Positions 35,967 to 44,737 of a stretch of DNA of 64,000 nt are shown here, piece by piece. The stretch covers positions 1 to 64,000 of the forward strand of contig NZ_KB893244.1 in the NCBI RefSeq assembly GCF_000374025.1. Reading direction: 5' to 3'. The translations under genes and the position numbers were made by a program. This DNA is from Spirosoma panaciterrae DSM 21099. GTDB lineage: Bacteria > Bacteroidota > Bacteroidia > Cytophagales > Spirosomataceae. The notes beneath the pieces were generated by a model that did not search any database, was not told the origin of the DNA, and saw only the letters and a program-made list of their open reading frames with translations. Within the stretch, counting starts at the first letter, position 1, and the number at the start of each line of letters is the position of its first letter.

Positions 35967-37241
35967 ATGAAAAAACTCTTCCTGTGCTGTCTACTGGCCA
36001 GTCTTGGGGCTTCGGCCCAGTCGCTCTCAAAGCCTGAGCAGGGCCTCATTGCCTCCGTAAAAAAGAATATGCCCGAAACCGAAGCGTTTCTGGAAAAAGT
36101 GGTCAACATCAACAGTGGTACATTGAATAAAGAAGGGGTTCGGCAGGTTGGTAAGTTGATGGCCGACGAATTTGATAAGCTGGGTTTTAAAACCGAATGG
36201 GTCACGTTGCCTGACTCGCTGAACCGGGCGGGCCATCTGGTGGCTACCCGACAAGGCAAAAAAGGCAAAAAGCTTTTTCTGATCGGGCATCTGGATACGG
36301 TTTTTGAAAAAAGCCTGCCGATGGACCCCTACACCCGCGTCAACGACTCAACGGTGGCTGGGCAGGGGGTGAACGATATGAAAGGGGGTGATGTGGTGGT
36401 GATTGCCGCGTTGAAAGCGCTGCATGAACAAAAACTGCTCGACGATACATCCATCACCATTTACTTCACAGGCGACGAAGAAAGCTCAGGTGGCCCCGAA
36501 AGCCGACGTGATTTTATCGAACGTGCCCGGAAATGCGATGTAGCCCTCGGCTTCGAAAGTGCACAGGGGCTGCGTTACGTAACGACCGGGCGTCGGGGAG
36601 CCAGTGGCTGGACCTTGAATGTAAAAGCACGGTCGGGCCATTCGTCGCGTATTTTCAGCGATCTGGGTTACGGAGCCATTTATGAAGCTGCCCGTATCCT
36701 GACCGAGTTTCGACGGACATTGGGGCAGGAGCAATACCTGACGTTCAACCCGGGCCTGATTGTGGGTGGGGCCGAGGTGAAGTATGATGAAAAAACAGCC
36801 AAAGCGGTTGTAGATGGCAAAACGAATATTGTGGCCGGAACGGCGTTGGTGAAAGGCGACTTACGGTTTCTGACCGAAGCGCAGAAAGAAAAGGCGCGGG
36901 CCAAAATGCGGGAAATCGTCGATAAAAGCCTGCCTCTGACCAAAGCGACGATCACATTTACCGATGGAATTCCGGGAATGGAACCGACTGCTGCCAATGA
37001 CGAATTGCGGAAACAGGTCGATAAAATCAGCCGGGATATGGGCATTGGTCCGGTAGAAGCGTTTGACCCGGGTGCACGTGGCGCGGGTGATATTTCCTTT
37101 GTGGCGCAATACATGCCCTGCCTGGATGGGCTGGGTGCGTCGGGCAAAGGGGCACATAGTATCGAAGAGACCATGAACAGCAAGGAGTTTCCAGTACTGA
37201 TTCAGCGAGCAGCGGTGATGATTTACCGCATGACCCGCTAA
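35967..37241 (+). CDS. M20 family glutamate carboxypeptidase-like metallopeptidase, exported
   Basis: A 424-residue protein. ATG 35967 gives a signal peptide (MKKLFLCCLLASLGASAQS); a start 54 bases earlier would bury it and is rejected. Metal-site motifs are LIGHLDTVFE, GQGVNDMKGGD and GDEESSG, and the C-terminal ligand lies in GAHSIEE. The RSGHSSRIFSD segment is typical of carboxypeptidase G2/ArgE-DapE relatives. It likely cleaves C-terminal glutamate or similar residues in the periplasm. It faces the S10 gene across 257 bp, so the two peptidases may share regulation. Confidence 0.92.
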   Translation: MKKLFLCCLLASLGASAQSLSKPEQGLIASVKKNMPETEAFLEKVVNINSGTLNKEGVRQVGKLMADEFDKLGFKTEWVTLPDSLNRAGHLVATRQGKKGKKLFLIGHLDTVFEKSLPMDPYTRVNDSTVAGQGVNDMKGGDVVVIAALKALHEQKLLDDTSITIYFTGDEESSGGPESRRDFIERARKCDVALGFESAQGLRYVTTGRRGASGWTLNVKARSGHSSRIFSDLGYGAIYEAARILTEFRRTLGQEQYLTFNPGLIVGGAEVKYDEKTAKAVVDGKTNIVAGTALVKGDLRFLTEAQKEKARAKMREIVDKSLPLTKATITFTDGIPGMEPTAANDELRKQVDKISRDMGIGPVEAFDPGARGAGDISFVAQYMPCLDGLGASGKGAHSIEETMNSKEFPVLIQRAAVMIYRMTR

Positions 37242-37269
37242 TAGCCTACATCCTAATCTTGGTTCTTTC

Positions 37270-37317
37270 TTACTGGCGCATGGGGGCTGTATCCTCACAG
37301 CCCCCATGCGCCAGTAA
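37270..37317. terminator. 21-bp perfect hairpin
   Basis: TTACTGGCGCATGGGGGCTGT (37270-37290) would pair perfectly with 37297-37317 around a 6-nt loop. It lies 29 bp after the M20 stop. The stem is GC-rich and should be very stable. The rest of 37318-37521 shows no supported gene. Confidence 0.75.
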
Positions 37318-37521
37318 TTGTTTTATCTGCCGAAAAGCGTTTAAGAGGATACAGAGACAGTGCCTGATCCTCATTCCGTTTTGTTATAACCATCACGATT
37401 TATCATACAAAGGATCACAAACGGGCTACTACATTTGCCCTGATGTCAGTTGTGCCGCTGGCCTATATGGTTGGGCAAGTACAGCGCACTACGACTGGTT
37501 TCATTTTGTTGATATAGGGAT

Positions 37522-38526
37522 ATGATAACGACAGATATTTGCATCATTGGGGCCGGGCCGGTGGGCCTGTTTGCTGTTTTTGAAGCAGGATTACTAAAAA
37601 TGCGCTGCCACCTGATCGACGCCCTACCGCAGGTAGGAGGGCAACTCTCGGAAATTTATCCGCAGAAACCGATCTACGATATTCCAGGGTATCCGGAAGT
37701 AAAGGCACAAACGCTGGTCGATAACCTGATGGACCAGATTGCGCCCTTCAAACCGGGGTTTACGCTGGGTGAACGGGTAGAGTCGCTCGAAAAACAGGAC
37801 GACGGTTCGTATGTGATTACGACTAATGAAGGTACCGCTGTTCATTGTCAGGTCGTCGTGATTGCCGGAGGATTGGGTTGCTTTGAGCCTCGCAAGCCCG
37901 AAATTACCAACCTGGAGCAGTTTGAAGGAAAAGGGGTGGCCTATATGGTAAAAAATCCGGAACTGTTCCGCGATCGTCGGGTAGTACTGGCGGGTGGGGG
38001 CGACTCAGCCCTCGACTGGACTGTCTTTCTGGCCGATATTGCGCAGGAAGTGACACTCATTCACCGGAGTGATTCGTTTCGGGGAGCGCCCGATTCGGCC
38101 GAAAAAGTCGTCGAGCTGGCTCGTCAGGGGCGCATTAAACTGCTGTTGCAATCGAACATCACCAGCATACAGGGCAATGGCCATCTGAAAGAGGTGAGCG
38201 TGACGGCTAAGGATAAGTCGGTACAGATACTGGCTGCCGATCACCTGATTCCACTCTTCGGCCTGACGCCCAAGCTCGGCCCCATTGCCGATTGGGGATT
38301 ACAAATCGATAAATCAGCCATCAGCGTCAACACCGTCGATTACTCGACCAATGTTGAGCGGATCTACGCCATCGGCGACATTAATACCTATCCGGGTAAG
38401 CTCAAACTGATTCTGTGCGGTTTCCATGAGGCCGCTCTGATGTGTCAGAGTGCGTTCCAGTACGTATATCCGAACCAAAAGCTAAGTTTCAAATACACGA
38501 CCGTAAACGGTGTCCCTACTTTTTAA
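37522..38526 (+). CDS. ferredoxin-NADP+ reductase, thioredoxin-reductase-like (YumC type)
   Basis: A 334-residue flavoprotein. The FAD-binding motif is IGAGPVGLFA at the N-terminus followed by PQVGGQLSEIYPQKPIYDIPG, and the NADPH-binding motif is LAGGGDSALDW near residue 155. The active-site CxxC of true thioredoxin reductases is absent, as expected for the YumC/TrxR-like FNR group, and YAIGDINTYPGKL binds the flavin at the C-terminal end. It passes electrons between NADPH and ferredoxin. The 2Fe-2S ferredoxin gene 97 bp downstream is its likely partner. Confidence 0.93.
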   Translation: MITTDICIIGAGPVGLFAVFEAGLLKMRCHLIDALPQVGGQLSEIYPQKPIYDIPGYPEVKAQTLVDNLMDQIAPFKPGFTLGERVESLEKQDDGSYVITTNEGTAVHCQVVVIAGGLGCFEPRKPEITNLEQFEGKGVAYMVKNPELFRDRRVVLAGGGDSALDWTVFLADIAQEVTLIHRSDSFRGAPDSAEKVVELARQGRIKLLLQSNITSIQGNGHLKEVSVTAKDKSVQILAADHLIPLFGLTPKLGPIADWGLQIDKSAISVNTVDYSTNVERIYAIGDINTYPGKLKLILCGFHEAALMCQSAFQYVYPNQKLSFKYTTVNGVPTF

Positions 38527-38540
38527 ATGGTCATTCGGTG

Positions 38541-38602
38541 GTCATGGATTGCCATTCGTTGTCACTGATCGTCTATCACTACAACGAATGACAATCCATG
38601 AC
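38541..38602. repeat. long intergenic hairpin
   Basis: Bases 38541-38562 pair with 38581-38602 at 21 of 22 positions (arm GTCATGGATTG then CCATTCGTTGT) around an 18-nt loop, with additional GTCATT/AATGAC pairing outside. It lies between the FNR and ferredoxin genes and could attenuate or terminate between them. Confidence 0.65.
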
Positions 38603-38623
38603 AGTCAATGACTACGAAATACC

Positions 38624-38944
38624 ATGATTACATTCACGATAGAAGACCGCGACGGAACGCGGCAGGCCCTCGAAATTCCAGAAGGTATTAACCTGAGTTT
38701 GATGGAAGTGCTGAAAGCATCGGACTACAACATTCTGGCAACGTGTGGGGGTATGGCCTTGTGCGCTACCTGTCATGTGCAGGTGCTCGAAGGGCTCGAT
38801 GCCTTAGCTCCGGCGCAGGATGCCGAGCTGGATATGCTCGATACACTTCCCAATGCCGAATCAGATAGTCGACTAGCCTGCCAGATCCGGGTCAATGAAA
38901 CGCTGGAAGGAGCCCTTTTCGCCATCCGTGGAGAGGACCACTAG
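38624..38944 (+). CDS. 2Fe-2S ferredoxin, adrenodoxin-like
   Basis: A 106-residue protein with the four cluster cysteines in the adrenodoxin pattern: Cys41, Cys47, Cys50 and Cys86 (CGGMALCATC, then LACQI). The IPEGINLSLMEVL beginning fits the isc/adrenodoxin class rather than plant type. It is cytoplasmic and is expected to carry electrons from the FNR encoded just upstream to an unknown acceptor. Confidence 0.93.
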   Translation: MITFTIEDRDGTRQALEIPEGINLSLMEVLKASDYNILATCGGMALCATCHVQVLEGLDALAPAQDAELDMLDTLPNAESDSRLACQIRVNETLEGALFAIRGEDH

Positions 38945-39025
38945 CTCTCAAATGAAACTTTATGCATGAGTTTTAACGAACTTTCTGCTTTACGAGGAGT
39001 AAACCAATTTTTCTTCATTTGTAGT

Positions 39026-39814
39026 ATGTTTAGTTATCGTCATGCCCAAACGGCTTTTTTCGTCGGGCTACTGGTTTCGCTTGTGTTGCAGGCCGGATTT
39101 ACGTTTGGTTTTGCTCCCAAACGCGAATTTTATCAACTGAAAATTTATCACCTGAAAGACAGTCCGCAGAAAGAACGGCTGGAGAGTTACCTTAGGCAGG
39201 CGTACTTGCCAGCCCTGCATCGGGCGGGTATTGGCAAAGTGGGAGTATTTAAGCCCGCTACCGAGGCCGATTCACTGATTTACGTCCTTATTCCATTTAA
39301 GTCCGTCGATCAGTTTATGGGCCTTTCCGAAACGCTTGCCAAAGACAAACAGTATGGCGTTGATGCGCAGGATTATATCAACGCTGAGTACAGCAACCCC
39401 GTCTATAAAAATTTTGAATCGGTTTTGATGCAGGCATTTGCGGGTATGCCGGCCCTGATTGCCCCGACATTAACGGCTGGTCCGTCGGAGCGCATTTATG
39501 AATTGCGTCGTTACGAAGCTGCTACCGAAAAGCTGCACGAAGCGAAAGTTGCCCAATTTAACAATGGCGAACTCGACATCTTCAAACGATTGGGATTCAA
39601 TACGGTGTTCTGCGGGCAGGTAAAGGCAGGCAGTAAGTTGCCCAGTCTGATGTATATGACGTCGTTTGAAAGCAAAACCGAGCGCGATGCCCATTGGAAA
39701 GCTTTCGGCGCCGATCCTGGCTGGAAAGCCCTGAATGCAAAACCTGAGTACGCGCATAATTTTCTCCGGGCCGATATTTACCTGCTCCATCCAACGGCCT
39801 ATTCAGATATTTAG
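39026..39814 (+). CDS. NIPSNAP family protein, exported
   Basis: A 262-residue protein from ATG 39026, which places the start right before a hydrophobic leader (TAFFVGLLVSLVLQAGFTFG); ATG 38966 would add 20 residues. Two NIPSNAP-like dimeric alpha-beta barrel repeats are visible: REFYQLKIYHLKDSPQKERL followed by YLRQAYLPALHRAGIGKVGV, and ERIYELRRYEAATEKLHEAK followed by FNNGELDIFKRLGFNTVF. Members often accompany sugar or amino-acid catabolism but no reaction is established. It is 81 bp downstream of the ferredoxin gene. Confidence 0.87.
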   Translation: MFSYRHAQTAFFVGLLVSLVLQAGFTFGFAPKREFYQLKIYHLKDSPQKERLESYLRQAYLPALHRAGIGKVGVFKPATEADSLIYVLIPFKSVDQFMGLSETLAKDKQYGVDAQDYINAEYSNPVYKNFESVLMQAFAGMPALIAPTLTAGPSERIYELRRYEAATEKLHEAKVAQFNNGELDIFKRLGFNTVFCGQVKAGSKLPSLMYMTSFESKTERDAHWKAFGADPGWKALNAKPEYAHNFLRADIYLLHPTAYSDI

Positions 39815-39833
39815 TCGGAATCAATCAACAACT

Positions 39834-39899
39834 ACCACCGGGTTGTAAGGGCAATGGTACACATTAGGACGTGTGCAAAGCCGTTGCAACCCGGTGGTC
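39834..39899. terminator. hairpin after NIPSNAP gene
   Basis: ACCACCGGGTTG (39834-39845) and CAACCCGGTGGT (39888-39899) form a perfect 12-bp stem, followed by a T-containing stretch (CTTGTTTG). Terminator after the NIPSNAP gene is inferred. Confidence 0.6.
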
Positions 39900-39980
39900 T
39901 TGTTTGATAGCCAGTCGGATGTATGAAAAATCGTGTAGCTTCAGGAAGTGTGTTTATTTTTACACATAACCTAAAATCTC

Positions 39981-40898
39981 ATGAAAAAACGTTTACTCTG
40001 GCTGCTTCCCATCGTACTGCTTTTCGTTGCCTACCTGATTCCGGTTCCAAAGAAAGATGCGGTTGAATTATACGATGGCTCCGATAAAAAGCTCATTGAT
40101 GGTTTGTCGGCTTTCCGAAAACTTCCCACCAGAACGATTCACACCCAAGGCTACGACTGGACGTATCTGGCACTCGGAAATGGTCCTAAAACCATTCTTT
40201 TTTTGCATGGCATGACGGGCGGTTACGACTTCTGGTGGCAGCAGATGAACGCCTTTAGTCCCGACTATCGTGTGGTTAGCGTTACATATCCACCAGTCGA
40301 TAACCTGTCGGATTTGGGTAAGGGCGTTGTGGCAATTCTCGACAAAGAACGGATCGGTTCCGTAATTGTGGTCGGGAGTTCGTTGGGTGGTTATCTGACA
40401 CAATACCTATTGGCAACGTATCCGCAACGAGTCGAAAAAGCGGTTTTGGGCAATACGTTTCCCAAAAATGACCTCTATGAAGAGGCCAATCATACTCGGA
40501 TCACTGTGGCTAAGTTGATGCCCGAATGGGCGGTGATGAACGCGTTGCGAGGAAATCTGGAAAGCCAGGTCATACCCGCTTCTGAAAGTAATCCACTGGC
40601 GAAAGCGCAACTGCTTGAAAACACATACGGGCGGATGACAAAGGCACAGTTTCTGGCTCGATACCAATGTGTGATCGATACATTTCAGCCGATAGATGGG
40701 AAGCAAACGAAGATTCCTTTACTGATTCTGGAATCGGATAATGACCCACTTATTTTCCCTCAGCTTCGAACCCAGTTGAAGCAGTACTACACTACCGCTC
40801 AGGTCTATACCTTCCACCAGAAAGGCCATTTTCCCTACCTGAACGCAGCCAAAGAATACAACGCTATACTGCGTAGCTTTCTGGGAAATCCATCCTAA
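39981..40898 (+). CDS. alpha/beta hydrolase with N-terminal membrane anchor or signal
   Basis: A 305-residue hydrolase. An N-terminal hydrophobic stretch (LLWLLPIVLLFVAYLIPVP) ends near residue 23 without an obvious cleavage site and may be an anchor. The fold signals are LFLHGMTGGYDFWWQQ (oxyanion loop), the nucleophile Ser near 135 in VVGSSLGGYL, an Asp in LILESDNDPLIF and a His in FHQKGHFPYLN. It resembles the maspardin/meta-cleavage hydrolase group. Substrate unknown. A tandem-repeat hairpin separates it from the convergent GntR gene. Confidence 0.88.
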   Translation: MKKRLLWLLPIVLLFVAYLIPVPKKDAVELYDGSDKKLIDGLSAFRKLPTRTIHTQGYDWTYLALGNGPKTILFLHGMTGGYDFWWQQMNAFSPDYRVVSVTYPPVDNLSDLGKGVVAILDKERIGSVIVVGSSLGGYLTQYLLATYPQRVEKAVLGNTFPKNDLYEEANHTRITVAKLMPEWAVMNALRGNLESQVIPASESNPLAKAQLLENTYGRMTKAQFLARYQCVIDTFQPIDGKQTKIPLLILESDNDPLIFPQLRTQLKQYYTTAQVYTFHQKGHFPYLNAAKEYNAILRSFLGNPS

Positions 40899-40999
40899 TG
40901 GTTGAATGATTGAATGGTTGAATGATTGAATGGTTGAATGATTGAATTGTTGAATGGTTGGCTCTTGGCCTATTCAATCATTCAACCATTCAATCATTC
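40899..40999. repeat. 16-bp tandem repeat plus inverted copy (terminator-like)
   Basis: TGGTTGAATGATTGAA repeats three times (40899-40946) with a partial fourth, and the 28 bases at 40972-40999 are the exact inverse of a block inside it, giving a 28-bp stem. It sits between convergent genes, as a bidirectional terminator would. The low-complexity repeat distinguishes it from the other gene-end hairpins here. Confidence 0.75.
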
Positions 41000-41001
41000 G
41001 A

Positions 41002-42099
41002 TTACAACGACCCGCGACGGATCATGTAGAAGGGGTTTTTGACCTTGATGCGCTGGTTGTCGAGCAGGAGAGAAGCGGCCGTATAGCCCATTGCTTCGAA
41101 GTCAGTTGTGATAACCGTGATGTTCAGAAGTTCTTTGAGAGTCGTTTCGTTAAACGAAATGATACCAATCTCATGCCCTAGTTCATAGGGTGACTGACGT
41201 ACTTTTTTTACCAGTTCAGACAGGTCCGTTTCTTCAATCACCACATAAGCCGTGCCTTCCTGTAGGTTCTCCTGCAGGGCATTCTCTTTGATGCCGAACT
41301 CTTTGTTGTAATTGACGCAGAACGAGCGAAAGCCATGCGCAATTTCGGTTGGGTAGTTGCCATCGCCGGGCAGGATAAGCACCAGACGGTTGTACTTCAT
41401 CAGCAGATCCTGGGCGTTTTCGAGCGATTCGCAAATGTCTTTGTCGAAATTCTGGTAAACACTCAGCCGGGGTTCAGTCAGTTCCTGCACATCCTTATCG
41501 AGCAGGACTAGCTCATGGGCCGGAATAGACTCCAGTGTTTCCATATAGTTCGCTTTATCCAGATCCTGCGTGAAGTGCGGCATAACCACATAGTAATTGT
41601 ATTTACCCAGATTCTTCTCAATGATCTCCCTGAAATGACAGGCACTGTAATGATGAATCTGTAGATCGACCGTCGCCTTATCGCCCAGTGCTTTCAGAAA
41701 GGCATAATAAATGATTTTCTTGTAGGAACTGAGCTTATTGAAAATGAGCAGAATCTTCAGTTTGGGAGTTGCCTGCGACAGCACATAATAGCCTTTTCCC
41801 TGCACCGATGTAATGTACCCCAGCTCACGAAGTTCACGGTACGCTTTTTCAACGGTATCGCGGGCCAGGTAATATTCTACGCTTAATTCACTGATAGACG
41901 GTAGCTGCTCGTTGTTTTTTAACACACCCCGTTCGATGTCGGTAATCACCGACTGCACAATCTGTTTATACTTCGGCGTTTTGTCTTTGGGATTAAACTG
42001 AAGTTTATAAACGGGTGCTGATGAATTAGGATACAGATCGGCAAAACTGTCGTAGGCTTGCCGTCTGGACTGGGTTGCGGGGGACTCCTTCGCTACCAT
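41002..42099 (-). CDS. GntR-type regulator with LacI/periplasmic-binding-like sensor
   Basis: A 365-residue regulator. Residues about 45-110 are a GntR winged helix (PKYKQIVQSVITDIERGVLK, QLPSISELSVEYYLARDTVE and ELGYITSVQGKGYYV). The remainder, beginning KLKILLIFNKLSSYKKI, has the alternating pattern of a type-1 periplasmic-binding fold such as LacI, ending with FEAMGYTAASLLL. This domain order is common in Bacteroidota sugar regulators. It is divergent from lutABC, with a repeated AAACGTTA site between them, so it is the likely lactate-responsive regulator. The classic B. subtilis LutR has a FadR-type sensor, so this would be a different solution. Confidence 0.88.
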   Translation of the reverse strand: MVAKESPATQSRRQAYDSFADLYPNSSAPVYKLQFNPKDKTPKYKQIVQSVITDIERGVLKNNEQLPSISELSVEYYLARDTVEKAYRELRELGYITSVQGKGYYVLSQATPKLKILLIFNKLSSYKKIIYYAFLKALGDKATVDLQIHHYSACHFREIIEKNLGKYNYYVVMPHFTQDLDKANYMETLESIPAHELVLLDKDVQELTEPRLSVYQNFDKDICESLENAQDLLMKYNRLVLILPGDGNYPTEIAHGFRSFCVNYNKEFGIKENALQENLQEGTAYVVIEETDLSELVKKVRQSPYELGHEIGIISFNETTLKELLNITVITTDFEAMGYTAASLLLDNQRIKVKNPFYMIRRGSL

Positions 42100-42227
42100 A
42101 ACAACTAGATTTTATGGATTATTCTGTGGTACTGGCAAGTGACTATCTACATTCGGCCACGAAAAGCATGGATAAGCTTCCAAAAAAGAATAGACATAAA
42201 GAAGAAATTATCTGACTTTTTTTATGC

Positions 42228-42250
42228 AAACGTTATCGGAAACGTTACCG
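42228..42250. promoter_or_regulatory. AAACGTTA direct-repeat operator candidate
   Basis: AAACGTTATCGG (42228-42239) is followed directly by AAACGTTACCG (42240-42250), a 12-bp period. The inner CGGAAACGTTACCG is nearly palindromic, a form suited to a LacI/GntR dimer. It lies between the divergent GntR and lutA genes, about 370 bp before the lutA ATG and 129 bp before the regulator ATG, so it could control either. Confidence 0.55.
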
Positions 42251-42590
42251 AGTTGGTATAAGCTGGTGATTTTGTTGTAAAAAAACAGGTTTATTTCATA
42301 AAGCAGGTTTATAAGTGGTCAATTAATTTCAGATCGAAAAGTTCATAAGTTGTACTTAACAGCGAATCCTTCCTTTTCATGTCTTCACTGCTCAATGAGA
42401 TCCCGTGCAGATACTGAAGCGATGGCTTCGTTCGGACTGGCTAAGCAGGAAGGGTTACGATAAAGCCATTCGTCCTGCGTATTAAGTTGAACGATTTAAA
42501 AGGCCCTTTTCTGATCGATGAAGTTTGTTGACTTCAGTAAAAAAGACGTATAAAAGGAGAGTACAGGAAGGACAACATCGTTACATACGG

Positions 42591-42598
42591 TATTTTTG
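42591..42598 (+). promoter_or_regulatory. TAnnTTTG promoter box of lutA
   Basis: TATTTTTG at 42591-42598 fits the Bacteroidota -7 consensus and lies 25 bp before the ATG at 42624. It places transcription start near 42602-42605, inside the longer possible reading frame that begins at 42525, which is why the 42624 start is preferred. The remaining bases 42100-42590 show no gene apart from the operator-like site. Confidence 0.5.
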
Positions 42599-42623
42599 CC
42601 GAAAATCCGGTTCAGATCAGTCT

Positions 42624-43358
42624 ATGAAAGTTGGCTTATTTATCCCCTGCTACATCGATCAGTTTTATACGAAAGTAGCCATTGCCACACTGAAGTTACT
42701 GCAAAATGTTGGTTGTCAGGTCGATTACCCTCTGCAGCAAACCTGTTGCGGTCAGCCAATGGCCAATTCAGGCTATGAACATCTGACGGGGGGCTGCAAT
42801 GAAAATTTCGTACGAAACTTTGCGGGCTATGACTACATCGTTTCGCCGTCGGGAAGTTGTACGTTACATATCAAACATCACCTGCATGCGTCGAACGAGT
42901 CGGAAGCGTCGGCGATCCGATCCCGAATCTATGAGCTGACGGAGTTTTTGACGGATGTGGTGAAAGTGTCGTCATTGAAAGCCACGTTTCCGTACCGGGT
43001 AGGGCTTCACCAGAGTTGTCATGGGCAGCGTGGACTGCATCTGTCGCAGATGTCGGAACTGATGGCTCCTCCGTTTTCTAAACCGGCGCAACTGCTTAAT
43101 CTGGTCGATGGGCTTGACCTGGTTCAATTGGACCGACGGGATGAATGCTGCGGGTTCGGTGGAACGTTCTGTGTAACGGAAGAAGCCGTTTCGGCCAAAA
43201 TGGGCAAGGATCGCGTAGCCGATCATCTTCGACACGGGGTAAACTACATTACCGGGGTCGATGTGTCCTGTCTGATGCATCTGGAAGGGATTCTGAAGCG
43301 GGCTAATTCGGCCGTTCAGGTCAAACATATCGCAGAGATTTTAACCGCAACGGTATAA
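42624..43358 (+). CDS. lutA: lactate utilization protein A (Fe-S oxidoreductase subunit)
   Basis: A 244-residue protein with two cysteine-rich CCG domains: CCGQP at residues 41-45 and CCGFGGTFC at 175-183, each accompanied by further Cys (CNEN, SCTL, SCHGQ, CLMHL). These bind an iron-sulfur cluster as in GlpC/HdrB-like proteins. LutA, LutB and LutC oxidise L-lactate to pyruvate in place of lactate dehydrogenase. Length matches the family. The start is supported by the promoter box. LutB begins 2 bp after the stop, so the genes form one operon, probably under the divergent GntR protein. Confidence 0.95.
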   Translation: MKVGLFIPCYIDQFYTKVAIATLKLLQNVGCQVDYPLQQTCCGQPMANSGYEHLTGGCNENFVRNFAGYDYIVSPSGSCTLHIKHHLHASNESEASAIRSRIYELTEFLTDVVKVSSLKATFPYRVGLHQSCHGQRGLHLSQMSELMAPPFSKPAQLLNLVDGLDLVQLDRRDECCGFGGTFCVTEEAVSAKMGKDRVADHLRHGVNYITGVDVSCLMHLEGILKRANSAVQVKHIAEILTATV

Positions 43359-43360
43359 TC

Positions 43361-44737
43361 ATGAACCAGCTAAATTTAGACCACGCCAGTGCCGCTGTTG
43401 AGTTCAACAAAGATGAGCCACGGGTCGACTGGCACGATGAAACCCTTTGGTTTGTGCGGACCAAGCGCGACCGGGCGGCTGCTCAGTTACCCGAGTGGGA
43501 GCAGTTGCGTGAAGCCGCTTCGCAGATCAAAAACCATGTGCTGTCGAATATGCACGATTTGCTGGCGCAGTTTGAGGAGAATGCCAAACGCAACGGGATT
43601 ACGGTGCATTGGGCCGAGAATGCCGACGAGCATAATGCCATCATTCATAAACTGATTCAGGATGCAGGGGTTACTCGGATGGTGAAATCGAAGTCGATGC
43701 TGACTGAAGAATGTCATCTGAACGACTACCTGACCCGGCATGGTATTGACGTGATCGATAGTGATCTGGGCGAACGGATTGTGCAGATGCGTAAAGAGCC
43801 ACCGTCCCATATTGTGTTGCCTGCCATTCACCTGAAAAAGAGTGATGTGGGCGAAACGTTTCATGAACACCTGGGCACCGAAAAAGGCGCTACCGACCCG
43901 CAATACCTGACCGAAGCGGCTCGACAGCACCTGCGCGATACCTTCCTGACACGAAAAGTAGCGCTTACGGGGGTGAACTTTGCCATTGCCGAAACGGGTG
44001 GGTTTGTGGTCTGTACCAACGAAGGGAATGCCGATATGGGCGCGCATCTGGCCGATGTGCATATCGCGGCCATGGGGTTTGAGAAGATCATTCCACGAGC
44101 CGAACATCTGGGGGTTTTTCTTCGCTTGCTGGCCCGCTCGGCCACCGGACAGCCCATTACTACCTTTTCGAGCCATTTTCATCGCCCCCGGCCCGGCCAG
44201 CAAATGCACATCGTGATTGTTGATAACGGGCGAAGCCGCCAGCTTGGTCGGCCCGATTTTCGGAATTCGTTGAAGTGCATCCGGTGTGCGGCTTGTCTGA
44301 ATACCTGTCCGGTTTACCGGCGCTCGGGCGGGCATAGTTACCACAGTGCCATTGCCGGACCCATCGGGTCGATTCTGGCTCCCAACCTGGACATGAAACT
44401 CAATGCCGATCTGCCTTTTGCATCGACACTCTGTGGCTCCTGTTCCAACGTTTGTCCCGTTAAAATTGATATTCATGATCAGTTGTACAAATGGCGGCAG
44501 GTGCTCATGAAAGAAGGCTACGGGCCCGGCAGCAAAACAGCAGCCATGAAAGCGATGGCTACGGTGCTGGAGTCGCCTGGTTTGTACCGGATGGCTGGAA
44601 AAATAGGCCGGGGTGTGCTGCGGTTTACCCCTGTACTGGCCGAAAATCGATTCAATCCTTGGTACAATCAGCGCGAAATGCCCGAACCACCCGCCGAGAG
44701 CTTCCGCGATTGGTACATCAACAACAAGAAAGCATGA
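43361..44737 (+). CDS. lutB: lactate utilization protein B (Fe-S protein)
   Basis: A 458-residue iron-sulfur protein. A long N-terminal LUD-type domain (about 1-290) is followed by two 4Fe-4S sites: CIRCAACLNTCPVYRR with Cys306, 309, 312 and 316, and CGSCSNVCPVKIDIH with Cys358, 361 and 365. The RSGGHSYHSAIAGPIGSILAP region between them is typical of LutB/YkgF. It carries electrons during L-lactate oxidation. It starts 2 bp after lutA, and its TGA overlaps the lutC ATG, so the three are translated from one mRNA. Confidence 0.96.
   Translation: MNQLNLDHASAAVEFNKDEPRVDWHDETLWFVRTKRDRAAAQLPEWEQLREAASQIKNHVLSNMHDLLAQFEENAKRNGITVHWAENADEHNAIIHKLIQDAGVTRMVKSKSMLTEECHLNDYLTRHGIDVIDSDLGERIVQMRKEPPSHIVLPAIHLKKSDVGETFHEHLGTEKGATDPQYLTEAARQHLRDTFLTRKVALTGVNFAIAETGGFVVCTNEGNADMGAHLADVHIAAMGFEKIIPRAEHLGVFLRLLARSATGQPITTFSSHFHRPRPGQQMHIVIVDNGRSRQLGRPDFRNSLKCIRCAACLNTCPVYRRSGGHSYHSAIAGPIGSILAPNLDMKLNADLPFASTLCGSCSNVCPVKIDIHDQLYKWRQVLMKEGYGPGSKTAAMKAMATVLESPGLYRMAGKIGRGVLRFTPVLAENRFNPWYNQREMPEPPAESFRDWYINNKKA

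Noticed and set aside
37259-37525. 88-residue plus-strand open frame before the FNR gene
   Set aside because: It runs through the 21-bp hairpin and overlaps the FNR start; Cys-rich by chance.
40899-40999. CRISPR-like or origin repeat
   Set aside because: Unit length 16 bp with no spacers, forms a hairpin between convergent genes; no DnaA boxes were noticed.
43487-44476. 329-residue open frame on the minus strand inside lutB
   Set aside because: It overlaps a complete LutB with intact iron-sulfur motifs and shows no recognisable family features.
44491-44733. Upstream extension of lutC
   Set aside because: It overlaps lutB in another frame; the ATGA overlap at 44734 gives the normal LutC length.
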